Of a stretch of DNA of 30,998 bases, positions 8,794-16,668 are shown in pieces. The notes under the pieces are model-generated. The model did not search any database. It was not told where the DNA came from and saw only the letters and a list, made by a program, of their open reading frames with translations. Positions within the stretch are counted from its first letter, which is position 1. Each line of letters opens with the position of its first letter. This DNA comes from Mariaggregatimicrobium sp964498785 (GTDB lineage Bacteria; Zhuqueibacterota; Zhuqueibacteria; Thermofontimicrobiales; Thiofontviventaceae), in NCBI GenBank assembly GCA_964498785.1, contig CAZCJL010000079.1, positions 1-30,998 on the forward strand. The letters are read 5' to 3'. The position numbers and the translations under genes were made by a program.

Positions 8794-10392
8794 TTATCGT
8801 AAAAATACCATACGTTTTGTTGCAGAAAAATCGTTTGTGTTAATTTGATAAAAATAGACGCCGCTTGTCACCATATTATTCTGTTCATCCGTACCATCCC
8901 AGGAAACCTTATGCGTATTCGCATTCATCGTGCGATTGACCAGTGTTTTCACCTTTTGTCCCAGCGTGTTGTAAACAGTTAATTCCACTTTAGCAGTTTT
9001 CGCAAGGGTGAATGAAATTTCAGTACCTGGATTGAACGGATTGGGATAATTCTGCGCCAGAGAATAACTCAATGGTTGTGCCGGTTGTGCATTTTCAACG
9101 CCAGTGGTAACCAGTGGGATTCGGTAGTACCATAAATCCCAGCCGCCTTCGGAATCAGCGTTGAATTGCGCCCACATAACATCGGCGCCGCCTTCGAATA
9201 CATCTTCGATTGGACCAACCACTCTTTTCGCAATGCTGGCGCGTTCAGTGGAGTGCCCGCCACCATCTTCAACTTCGCAATTGCTCATTTGCACGGGAGT
9301 CGACCAGGTTTGTCCGCCATCGGCAGAGACTGAATAGAAAACATTGTCCACGCTTCCGGCTTCGGTATCGCTGGTTTCTTCCTGCCACACTACGTACATG
9401 TTATCTTTTTCGTCAATTGACATACAGGGGCGATCGACACTCATTGTATCAGCAGACGCGTCAATTCGTGTCGTGCTGGTAATTTGGCCATCTGTTAATA
9501 CACCATGTACTATATGAGTTCCCTCAGAAACATAAACGACATGAGCATTCATCTCAGAATCTGTTTCCATTGTCGGATGCTGGCAGCCTAGTGTATCGCC
9601 ATCAACGACCATAGGAGTGACAGGCACAGGATCGGACCAGGATGTTCCGTCGAAGGTGCTCATCATGATTTCATCGAGCGGATAGCTGTCATTTTCAGTC
9701 TTATTTTCCGGATCGGGCTCATCATACCAGGCACAGAGCATTTGACCATCAGCAGTGTGTGTCAGGCAGGGTTCAATAAAGTTACCGCTCAATTTTGTTT
9801 TTTCCGGTTGAATCATCTGAAAATCCCAGGTCACACCATCGTCTTTGCTCCAGCAGATTACCGGATTCTGGGGACCCCATTTGGTGCCGTACACGGTATA
9901 GGCGATAAAAATATCACCATTGGGCGCCAATGCTATGGAACCGTAGCCACAGTTACTGGTATCGTCTTCAACCAGAACCGGCTCAGTCCAGGCAGCACCA
10001 TCCCATTTTGCAAATTTGTAGTTACGGCGGGATACATCAGAACTTTCCTGCTCTTTCCATGAAGCATAAATATTTCCATTTCCATCAGCGACCAGGCCGA
10101 CAGTCGCAGAATTACCACCCGGAGAATTTGTCAATTGAACCGGATCATTCCATGCTTCAAATACAGGATCAAAGATTGAATAATGTACTTCCTTGCTCGG
10201 AGATCCATTGGGCTCCCAGCCAACCATTAATGTCCCGTCGCTCGTGCGGGCAATTTTACGAGCGTTGGGATAACGGGTCGCGTTGTAATAATCTGTATTC
10301 AGAATCACAGAAGGTGATTCCTGAGCAATGACGCTCCAGGCGACCATTAACAGAATAAATAAAGTGACAAACTGTAACAATGACTTGTACAT
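8794..10392 (-). CDS. T9SS-tagged BNR/sialidase-fold exported protein
   Basis: This 532-residue exported protein is built mainly of a sialidase-like (BNR) beta-propeller with a T9SS sorting domain. Seen: a signal peptide (LLQFVTLFILLMVAWSVIAQ), Asp-box motifs SKDDGVTW and SADGGQTW, regularly spaced propeller blades (NGNIYASWKEQ, NGDIFIAYTVYG), and a C-terminal domain of about 85 residues starting NYPNPFNPGTEISFTL and ending ATKRMVFLR. No sialidase catalytic Arg triad or FRIP motif could be made out, so it may bind and not cleave. Start is ATG at 10392, preceded by a strong AAAAGGAGGA ribosome site. It follows the GGT1 gene by 197 bp on the same strand, with a hairpin after its stop, so it may be the last gene of that unit. 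Confidence 0.8.
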   Translation of the reverse strand: MYKSLLQFVTLFILLMVAWSVIAQESPSVILNTDYYNATRYPNARKIARTSDGTLMVGWEPNGSPSKEVHYSIFDPVFEAWNDPVQLTNSPGGNSATVGLVADGNGNIYASWKEQESSDVSRRNYKFAKWDGAAWTEPVLVEDDTSNCGYGSIALAPNGDIFIAYTVYGTKWGPQNPVICWSKDDGVTWDFQMIQPEKTKLSGNFIEPCLTHTADGQMLCAWYDEPDPENKTENDSYPLDEIMMSTFDGTSWSDPVPVTPMVVDGDTLGCQHPTMETDSEMNAHVVYVSEGTHIVHGVLTDGQITSTTRIDASADTMSVDRPCMSIDEKDNMYVVWQEETSDTEAGSVDNVFYSVSADGGQTWSTPVQMSNCEVEDGGGHSTERASIAKRVVGPIEDVFEGGADVMWAQFNADSEGGWDLWYYRIPLVTTGVENAQPAQPLSYSLAQNYPNPFNPGTEISFTLAKTAKVELTVYNTLGQKVKTLVNRTMNANTHKVSWDGTDEQNNMVTSGVYFYQINTNDFSATKRMVFLR

Positions 10393-10589
10393 TTTTGTCC
10401 TCCTTTTGTTAATTGTAGTTCACGGGTTTTATCAAAAGTTATTAATTTGTACGGATATTTTTAAGTTGTATTTATAAAGCACTTTTAAACAAATTCTTTA
10501 CTTTCGATATTGCCCATTATTTAAAATTAAAAGTGAATTAACAGAACGAAGCACGACATACTTGTCAACTCTTCTTCTTTAAAAAAATA

Positions 10590-12281
10590 TTAATACCCGA
10601 TAGCAACGCCATCACGTCGGGAATCAGCGCCGCCGTACATTATGCCGGTGGAATAGTCAATCATAATTCCCTGAGCGCCGCCAAAATAATTATCATAATC
10701 TTCATGGAATTCGACTTTATGTCCCATTTGCTCAAGCTGAGACGCCACGCTTTTCGGAATGCGGCCTTCCAGTTTCAGCATTTTTTTAAAACAGTGAATC
10801 CGCGGGGTTTCGATTGCCGCGTCAACTGGCATTTCAAAATCAACAATATTGACAATAATTTGCGCCAGGGCGCTGATTATTCGCGACCCCCCCGGCGTTC
10901 CGATGGTTAAAAATGGTTTGCCGTTTTTCAAAATTATGGTCGGAGCGATACTACTCACCGGTCGCTTATTCGGTTCAATGGAATTTGGCTTGTCCGGAAC
11001 TGACACAAAATCTCCGAGATGATTATTTAATAAAATTCCGGTTCCTTGCACCGTGATGCCACAACCGAACCACAAATTAATACTTTGTGTTAATGCGATT
11101 ATGTTACGGTCATTATCTACGACAGACAGATGGGTGGTGCTTGATGATTCCCGGTCCAGAAGTACAACTGACTTGTAGTCATTAGATGCTTTATTTTGAT
11201 CAATTCGTTTTCGTAATTGAGCGGCGTATTGTTTATCTGTCAATTGGGCCACCGGTACTTTGTAAAAAGCCGGGTCCGCCATGTTTGAACTTTTATCTGC
11301 AAAGATCATTTTCATGGATTCCGCCAATAAGTGAATATATGGTGCGGAATTATGTTCCATTTTGGCTAAATCGTAACCTTCCAAAATATTTAGCAGTTCA
11401 ATTAAATGGGTGCCTCCGCCCGAAGGTGGCGCTGAAGAGTAAATTTCAAAGTCACGATATTTGCCATAAACAGGTGTTTTAATTACGGCCTTGTAATTTT
11501 TCAAATCATTAAGCGTAAGGATACCATCTGCCTTTTGAATCTGGTCGATAATTGCGTGAGCAATTTTTCCCTGATAAAACACACGACTCCCGCCATCCGC
11601 AATCTTTTGAAAGCTGCCGGCTAAATCAGGATTCTTGATGAGTGCACCTTGCTCCAACGGCAATCCGTCATGCAGATAAATTTTTGCAGTACCGGGATTA
11701 TTAAAAATGAGGTCATAATTTTGCAAAATCAACCCGGCAAATTTTTCAGAAACCACAAATCCTTCATTAGCCAGTCGAATGGCAGGTTGTAACACGTCAC
11801 GAAGTTTCATTGTGCCGTATTTTTCCAGAGCCAAATTTAATCCGGCAAGGACTCCTGGCACCCCGATCGATTTTGCGCCTCGTCGGGTAAAAGCGTCAAA
11901 ACTTTCATCGGACTGGTAATAGAGTTCAGGGGAAGCCTTCTCAGGGGCACACTCGCGGTAGTCAATAGTAACGGCATTTTTCGACTCTACCATTTTAATG
12001 ACCATAAATCCACCGCCGCCAAGACCGGATGCATTTGGTTCGACAACTGCCAGTGCGAAGGCTGTTGCCACGGCAGCGTCGATCGCGTTGCCTCCCTTTT
12101 TTAGAATTTCTACACCTGCACTCGATGCCAGCGGATGAGCGCTCGCAACCATTCCGTTTTCAGTCCCGATTTCCTGAGAAAATAACGCTCGTTGTGCATA
12201 CGCTGAATAAACGACAGCAAAAGATAAGATGAATACGAATACCAGTGAGAATTTAAGTTGATTTTTAAAAAGTGAAATCAT
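10590..12281 (-). CDS. ggt: Gamma-glutamyltranspeptidase (GGT1)
   Basis: This 563-residue periplasmic Ntn hydrolase cleaves gamma-glutamyl amides such as glutathione, or moves the glutamyl group to another amine. It is made as a proenzyme that cuts itself before the catalytic Thr. Seen: signal peptide ending SAYAQ (about 30); GNAIDAAVA; the carboxylate-binding Arg109 in DYRECAP; catalytic Thr382 in SSTTHLSVVD; Asn402; LLNNHLGDF with Asp424 (amino-group binding); KRPVSSIAPT; and the oxyanion-side GTPGGSRI. All expected substrate residues of a true GGT are present, unlike the second copy at 21475. It lies 39 bp after the AstE-like gene and forms an operon with it and the permease. A cephalosporin-acylase-type specificity is less likely because the binding residues are kept. 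Confidence 0.93.
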   Translation of the reverse strand: MISLFKNQLKFSLVFVFILSFAVVYSAYAQRALFSQEIGTENGMVASAHPLASSAGVEILKKGGNAIDAAVATAFALAVVEPNASGLGGGGFMVIKMVESKNAVTIDYRECAPEKASPELYYQSDESFDAFTRRGAKSIGVPGVLAGLNLALEKYGTMKLRDVLQPAIRLANEGFVVSEKFAGLILQNYDLIFNNPGTAKIYLHDGLPLEQGALIKNPDLAGSFQKIADGGSRVFYQGKIAHAIIDQIQKADGILTLNDLKNYKAVIKTPVYGKYRDFEIYSSAPPSGGGTHLIELLNILEGYDLAKMEHNSAPYIHLLAESMKMIFADKSSNMADPAFYKVPVAQLTDKQYAAQLRKRIDQNKASNDYKSVVLLDRESSSTTHLSVVDNDRNIIALTQSINLWFGCGITVQGTGILLNNHLGDFVSVPDKPNSIEPNKRPVSSIAPTIILKNGKPFLTIGTPGGSRIISALAQIIVNIVDFEMPVDAAIETPRIHCFKKMLKLEGRIPKSVASQLEQMGHKVEFHEDYDNYFGGAQGIMIDYSTGIMYGGADSRRDGVAIGY

Positions 12282-12320
12282 ATAGTATTTCTTTCGTTTT
12301 CAGAAAAATAAATCGTTTGT

Positions 12321-13439
12321 TTAAAAATATGCTTCAATGCCTGATGTGATCAATTGGTCATACGTGGGTAAATTGGACAACTCCACAGCCTGCTCATCAT
12401 GATAGCGAGAAAAGACGTCCATGATTTTGATGATGGCCGCGAGATGCCTTCCAACCCGCACTTCCATAGAAATGCCAGTGCTGTCATACGGAAGCTGCAA
12501 CACCCCCAGTTCAGCAGCTTTCAAATACATTTTATCTTTACCTGTGATTATCAAATTATCATCTGTCAGGCCACGCAATCGGCCTTGCATCGGATTGGCA
12601 GTTTCCAGTAAAATCGGATACGATTCTGTATAATCCGCCCATTCGCGATGACTTAAGCCATGAAAGTTATATGGTGACGGCTCCAGTGAATAATGCAAAT
12701 TTTCAAATTGCAATTCCATTGTGGCTTCAGAGGCGATTTCCTGGCTTTTCCCCGCGGCAACAATGGCGTTCACCACCGGATATTCGGGGGCAGCTTCGTG
12801 CAAATCAAAAGCAACATTAATTTTTTCCGAATTGATTAAATTGACAATTGCGTATGCGACCATTTCAGTGAGGTTACCGTCTTTTTTCCCGGGATATGCC
12901 CGATTTAAGTTTCGCGTTTCATTACCTGCCAATTTTTGACCCGAGGGATGATGGAGGTAAATTTCCGGGTCCGGCCACTGGTCAATGGTATTGGTAATAC
13001 GGGACCCATAGCGGAAGCTGCGTTGTCGTTTTTTACCATTAATAATAAAATGTTGCGGGTGCCCTTCTTGTGGATCGTTATGTGTAAACGCGCTTTTATT
13101 TGCTCGTGGTAAGATATAAAGCGTTCCTTTTTGAACCTGTACATTTTCCAGGATCAGATAGGTCGTAATATATCCCGAAGCCTCATTGGGATGGGTTCCG
13201 CCTAAAATTAACAACTTGCCACCTGGTTCACTTCCTTCAAAACGATATACTTTCGCGTTAGCGCTGGTTCCCTGCAGGTTCGGGTTGAACTGACTGAGTG
13301 ACATCGTCGCAGTGAGCGCCGATGACGGATAGAGCGGTTCATCCTGATGCATTTTTAAAAACGATCGGGCGCTGATGACAGCGATGACGCCGGCAACAAT
13401 GAGAGAAACGATAGCGATAATTTTATTAGATTGATTCAT
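12321..13439 (-). CDS. AstE/AspA-family zinc deacylase, membrane-anchored
   Basis: This 372-residue protein is of the succinylglutamate desuccinylase/aspartoacylase (M14-like) family, which uses zinc to remove acyl groups from N-acyl amino acids. Seen: an N-terminal hydrophobic helix (about 7-23, IIAIVSLIVAGVIAVIS) that would anchor or export it; zinc ligands His83 and Glu86 in GGTHPNEASG and His214 in FDLHEAAPEY; and the substrate-loop motif ETRNLNRAYPG near 174-184. The catalytic domain is predicted to lie outside the inner membrane, unlike the cytosolic AstE and ASPA enzymes. It sits upstream of GGT1 and downstream of the permease and small peptide. A related copy, with weaker similarity outside the motifs, lies in the divergent operon at 24702. 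Acyl group and amino acid are unknown. Confidence 0.82.
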   Translation of the reverse strand: MNQSNKIIAIVSLIVAGVIAVISARSFLKMHQDEPLYPSSALTATMSLSQFNPNLQGTSANAKVYRFEGSEPGGKLLILGGTHPNEASGYITTYLILENVQVQKGTLYILPRANKSAFTHNDPQEGHPQHFIINGKKRQRSFRYGSRITNTIDQWPDPEIYLHHPSGQKLAGNETRNLNRAYPGKKDGNLTEMVAYAIVNLINSEKINVAFDLHEAAPEYPVVNAIVAAGKSQEIASEATMELQFENLHYSLEPSPYNFHGLSHREWADYTESYPILLETANPMQGRLRGLTDDNLIITGKDKMYLKAAELGVLQLPYDSTGISMEVRVGRHLAAIIKIMDVFSRYHDEQAVELSNLPTYDQLITSGIEAYF

Positions 13440-13556
13440 AGTTTATTGTCACTTAATCTGGTTTAAGCTAAAAAATCCTGTCCGCTCTTCAACGCTGGGA
13501 AACCGGAAAATCTCCCGATGCCAAAAAGACGGCGCACCTTCGGTTTGAACGAGGAC

Positions 13557-13577
13557 GGTTTCGCCAACAGCGAAACC
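13557..13577 (-). repeat. 8-bp hairpin after the small membrane peptide gene
   Basis: GGTTTCGC (13557-13564) and GCGAAACC (13570-13577) pair perfectly around a 5-base loop, 14 bp past the stop of the 49-residue peptide. No T run follows, so it is more likely an mRNA-stability or attenuating hairpin than a terminator. The following bases down to about 13440 show no supported gene. Confidence 0.5.
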
Positions 13578-13591
13578 AGGGGGCTGTTTAC

Positions 13592-13741
13592 TTATTTAAT
13601 CATCAAAAACCGAAGAATAAACGGAATTAGTGTCAATGCTGCTGTTAATTGTAACGTTTTCTTTTGTTCTTTGAATACATCATAAAATAACAATGCGATC
13701 ATAAACAGAACGATCAACCGATAAATCCATGTTAATATCAT
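13592..13741 (-). CDS. Small two-helix membrane protein, TRAP-permease partner candidate
   Basis: This 49-residue reading frame begins with ATG at 13741, 10 bp past the stop of the permease gene, with GGTGATG just upstream as a possible ribosome site. The product starts MILTWIYRLIVLFMIALLF, continues through a charged link (DVFKEQKKT) and ends in a second hydrophobic segment (LTLIPFILRFLMIK). This gives two predicted membrane helices with a charged turn. I recognise no family. Position and membrane character suggest a small subunit or stabiliser of the permease. TRAP systems normally have a four-helix DctQ of about 160 residues, which is absent here, and this peptide is too short to be one. 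Chance is possible for a frame of this length, but spacing, start site and hydrophobic pattern argue against it. Confidence 0.55.
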   Translation of the reverse strand: MILTWIYRLIVLFMIALLFYDVFKEQKKTLQLTAALTLIPFILRFLMIK

Positions 13742-13751
13742 ACATCACCAA

Positions 13752-15023
13752 TTATATTATTTTTGCGAGATAATTTGCCATCAAAATCATACCGATCCCC
13801 CAGATTGCTGTTGCAAGGGCAGGTAACAGAGCGACTTTCAGGACTTTAAAATAATTGTCTTCTTTTACAACCTGGGCTGCAAAAAGTCCGGCAAGGGCAG
13901 TTGGCGGCATTAAATCGCCGAGACCGGAAATGAGTGACAACGCCGAACCGACAATGATCTCATTTTTGCCGAGGAATGCCAGCAAAAACGGAACACCTAA
14001 TACAGATGCAGAACCATAAGCAGACACTGCTCCGAATAATGGGATCATCACGGCAATACTTAAATAGCGCCAGAAAGAAGGCAGGCCCAAACTGAAAATC
14101 ACCAATAATCCACGCACGCCGGTGAGCGTCATTATTTGAATGAACATCCCGATGCCAATAAGAATGCCGATCACCGGCAGCGTTTCCTGAATCGCTTTAT
14201 GAGATACTTTCCAGAAATTCATTTTCCGCCCACTGAAAACCCCGATAATGCTGCCGATCATAAAAATCAACGGCACTCCCAGATTGGGAAAAATCGCGGG
14301 AAACAGGCGGACACCCATCATTAAAACAACAACAATTATCAACGGACTGTACAAACGCCATTTATATTGATGGAAATAATCCTTTTCCAATTTTGGTGTA
14401 ATTTTTTCGATATCAATGTTTCGGATAAAACGATACCCGAGCGCCATATTCACGCTGATTGCCAGTGGAAAGGTGGCAAAAATAAGCGGCAGTTCGAAAC
14501 CAACGTAAGGCATATCCACGCCACCGCCGATGATCATCGCGGGCACGTTAATTGGTGGCGCTGCCATCCCGTAAATAGCAGTCATCGCAATTATTGCAGC
14601 CACGGTGACTCTGGGAATACCTAATAGCATTAGCGCAGGAGCAACAATAGCTCCGGTGGTTAAAACTGTTGCCGTCGACAGTCCGGTAATCATACCGGGA
14701 AACATAATGAACAGGGTGATAAACAGAAGGAGCCAAAACGGGCGGCTGTGCATTTTTACGATGATAAAGCGGCTGATACTCCCCAACGCGCCGGAGTCCT
14801 GCAGTACCTGCATAAAAATCATTGCAGTGGCTATTATCAAAATCGGATCAAAGTAGAGAAAGGTCCCTTCAACAAAATGACGTAGCGGAAAACCCTGTCC
14901 TGCGACCAGTGCGCCTGCTACAGAGGAAATGATCAGCGAAATTCCGATGGGCAGCTTGAATATCATGGCGCATACGATAAAACCAACCAGCATAACAAGG
15001 AAAATGACTGTTTCAGCTATCAA
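13752..15023 (-). CDS. TRAP-type large permease subunit (DctM-like)
   Basis: This polytopic inner-membrane protein resembles the large permease of TRAP transporters, or a close relative of the ion-transporter superfamily. These carry organic acids, amino acids or similar solutes using an ion gradient. Seen: about 10-12 hydrophobic segments, two-fold repeat motifs (GMITGLSTATVLTTGAIVAP and FGAVSAYGSASVLGVPFLLA), and AAPPINVPAMIIGGG and GDLMPPTALAGLFAAQ, which recall the conserved P-P-S/T loops of DctM. From 15023 it is 423 residues, the usual DctM length. The start is TTG at 15023 because AAAAGGAG lies 9 bases upstream; the frame can be extended to another TTG at 15056, which has no ribosome site. 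No DctP binding protein or full DctQ is present. First gene of the operon, downstream of the candidate sigma-54 promoter. Confidence 0.8.
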   Translation of the reverse strand: MIAETVIFLVMLVGFIVCAMIFKLPIGISLIISSVAGALVAGQGFPLRHFVEGTFLYFDPILIIATAMIFMQVLQDSGALGSISRFIIVKMHSRPFWLLLFITLFIMFPGMITGLSTATVLTTGAIVAPALMLLGIPRVTVAAIIAMTAIYGMAAPPINVPAMIIGGGVDMPYVGFELPLIFATFPLAISVNMALGYRFIRNIDIEKITPKLEKDYFHQYKWRLYSPLIIVVVLMMGVRLFPAIFPNLGVPLIFMIGSIIGVFSGRKMNFWKVSHKAIQETLPVIGILIGIGMFIQIMTLTGVRGLLVIFSLGLPSFWRYLSIAVMIPLFGAVSAYGSASVLGVPFLLAFLGKNEIIVGSALSLISGLGDLMPPTALAGLFAAQVVKEDNYFKVLKVALLPALATAIWGIGMILMANYLAKII

Positions 15024-15124
15024 AAATAACGTCTCCTTTTCAGGTTTTATTTTCAATTATAACTGATTTTGAGGCGATAAACAGTAGAAAAGTGTAGGTC
15101 TTTATATCTCAACAAATTTAAAAT

Positions 15125-15141
15125 TACAAAGATAATGCCAG
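15125..15141 (-). promoter_or_regulatory. Candidate sigma-54 (-24/-12) promoter of the permease operon
   Basis: On the minus strand the sequence is CTGGCATTATCTTTGTA. It matches the sigma-54 consensus YTGGCACG-N4-TTGCW at the -24 element (TGGCA) and at TTG-A of the -12 element, with exactly 10 bases between GG (15139-15138) and the downstream G (15127). The main mismatch is GT in place of GC at -12. Transcription would start near 15114, about 90 bases before the TTG start. The sigma-54 activator gene ends about 120 bp upstream and two matching inverted repeats lie between. Confidence 0.55.
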
Positions 15142-15200
15142 AAAAATACAACGTGAATAGGTCAAAAAGAAGTGATTTTTTGCAGGTGACTATGAAATAA

Positions 15201-15218
15201 TGTGAAGCAAAATTCACA
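15201..15218. promoter_or_regulatory. Activator site 1: TGTGAA-N6-TTCACA
   Basis: This is a perfect 6-bp inverted repeat with a 6-base spacer, centred about 95 bp upstream of the predicted sigma-54 start site. A second copy of the same pattern is 31 bp further up, centre to centre, close to three helical turns. That spacing and distance are typical of enhancer sites for NtrC-type dimers, and the activator gene is immediately upstream. Confidence 0.6.
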
Positions 15219-15231
15219 GACATGAAAAAAG

Positions 15232-15249
15232 TGTGAAAGTGATTTCACG
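15232..15249. promoter_or_regulatory. Activator site 2: TGTGAA-N6-TTCACG
   Basis: TGTGAAAGTGATTTCACG repeats the pattern of site 1. The inverted repeat GTGAAA/TTTCAC is perfect, with a 4-base spacer. It is centred about 126 bp upstream of the predicted start site and ends 11 bp before the stop codon of the response-regulator gene. Confidence 0.6.
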
Positions 15250-15260
15250 CTATTCCGGGA

Positions 15261-16667
15261 TTATTGATTTTCTTTTAGGCCATAACGTTTAATTTTTTTG
15301 CTCAATCCTTCTCTGGATTCTCCCACTTTTTGGGCGACCTTACTGATATTACCATTATAAATGGTGAGGTAATGTTTCAGAAATTCGACTTCAAATTCCT
15401 CCAGTAACCGGCGTCGGGCGTCCTTTAACGGTAAATTCATTAATGATTGAAATAAGTCTTTTTTCCCGGCACGATCCATAGAGTGATCAAAATACAGGTC
15501 ATCTTCCCGAACCGTATCTTCCGGGCATATAATATACAGTCGCTCCATCAAATTACGCAACTGGCGTACATTTCCGGGCCAGTTGTATTCCATCATTTTT
15601 GTGAGAATATTTTCTGTAAAATGCAGAGCGCGCCCTTTTTGCGCTTCCAGTTTTGCCTGAAAAAAGTCGATCAATACCGGAATATCTTCTTTGTGTTCCC
15701 GCAGCGGTGGCAGTTGAATACGCACCACATTCAGCCGGTAATATAAATCCTGGCGAAACGACTTGCTTTTCACCATATCTTCCAGATTCTGATTCGTTGC
15801 TGCAATAATGCGGACGTCCGAATGCAATGATTTTGTGCCGCCAACACGAGAAAAGGTTTTCTCCTGTAAAAAACGCAGTAATTTAACCTGTAGCTCCAGC
15901 GGAAAATCACCGATTTCATCGAGGAAAACCGTGCCGCCATCTGCCAGTTCAAACATACCAATGTGCTTTTGATGGGCGTTTGTAAACGCGCCTTTTTCAT
16001 GACCGAACAACTGGCTCTCCAACAGCGTGGGCGGCATATTAGCGACATCAACAATGATGAATTTTTTTTGGTTTCGGCGGGGACTGTTCAGATGGACAGA
16101 TCGGGCAATCAATTCTTTTCCGGTACCGCTCTCGCCGGTTATCAGTACTGTTGAATCATTATCCTGTCCCACACGAGAAACAAGATTTAATACTGATTTC
16201 ATGGCATTGCTGTTACCAATAATCTGATCTGTACGTAACCAATTGAATTTTTGTTTCAGGTCTTTAACCTGCTCTTTAAGTCGTAAGTTGGCCAGATTAA
16301 GGCGACGCGTTTCCAGCGCCCGGTTTACTTTGAAAATAATTTCATCCTTTGAAAAATCCTTTGTTAAAAAATCTTCTGCCCCGGCTTTCATTGCCTTCAC
16401 TGCACTGTCTACTGTACCGTACGCTGTAATCACCAGCGTTGGCGTGAGCGGGTATTGGGTACGGATGGTTTCAATTAATTTTATGCCCTGTTTTTCCTCG
16501 GGCAACCGTAAATCCACGATTGCCAAATCGTACTCTTTTTTGTTCAGAATACGCTCCGCTTGCTCCCTGCTTTCGGCTTCATTAATTTCATCGATGACGT
16601 CGCGCAGCATAAACAACAAACCCTTGCGCGCGGTTCGTTCATCATCTACAATTATAGCATTCGTCAT
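15261..16667 (-). CDS. NtrC-family sigma-54 response regulator
   Basis: This 468-residue transcription activator combines a receiver, an AAA+ sigma-54 interaction domain and a Fis-type DNA-binding end. Receiver about 1-120: acidic pair in VDDE, phospho-acceptor Asp52 in AIVDLRLPE, Lys103 (in LTKDF, where LTKPF is usual). AAA+ about 145-375: Walker A GESGTGKE (178-185), sigma-54 contact loop GAFTNA (226-231; usually GAFTGA), Walker B TVFLDEIGD (246-254). The helix-turn-helix lies in the last 45 residues (NISKVAQKVGESREGLSKKI). The frame is open for 97 codons further upstream, but that is out-of-frame kinase sequence. ATG at 16667 has AGAGGAT just upstream and lies one base past the kinase stop. 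It is co-transcribed with the kinase, and likely acts on the -24/-12 promoter and paired sites just downstream. Confidence 0.93.
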   Translation of the reverse strand: MTNAIIVDDERTARKGLLFMLRDVIDEINEAESREQAERILNKKEYDLAIVDLRLPEEKQGIKLIETIRTQYPLTPTLVITAYGTVDSAVKAMKAGAEDFLTKDFSKDEIIFKVNRALETRRLNLANLRLKEQVKDLKQKFNWLRTDQIIGNSNAMKSVLNLVSRVGQDNDSTVLITGESGTGKELIARSVHLNSPRRNQKKFIIVDVANMPPTLLESQLFGHEKGAFTNAHQKHIGMFELADGGTVFLDEIGDFPLELQVKLLRFLQEKTFSRVGGTKSLHSDVRIIAATNQNLEDMVKSKSFRQDLYYRLNVVRIQLPPLREHKEDIPVLIDFFQAKLEAQKGRALHFTENILTKMMEYNWPGNVRQLRNLMERLYIICPEDTVREDDLYFDHSMDRAGKKDLFQSLMNLPLKDARRRLLEEFEVEFLKHYLTIYNGNISKVAQKVGESREGLSKKIKRYGLKENQ

Positions 16668-16668
16668 C

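Noticed and set aside
10539..10568. TTGACA on the minus strand before the BNR gene as a -35 box
   Set aside because: No acceptable -10 box lies 16-18 bp downstream; only TGTTAA at 19 bp.
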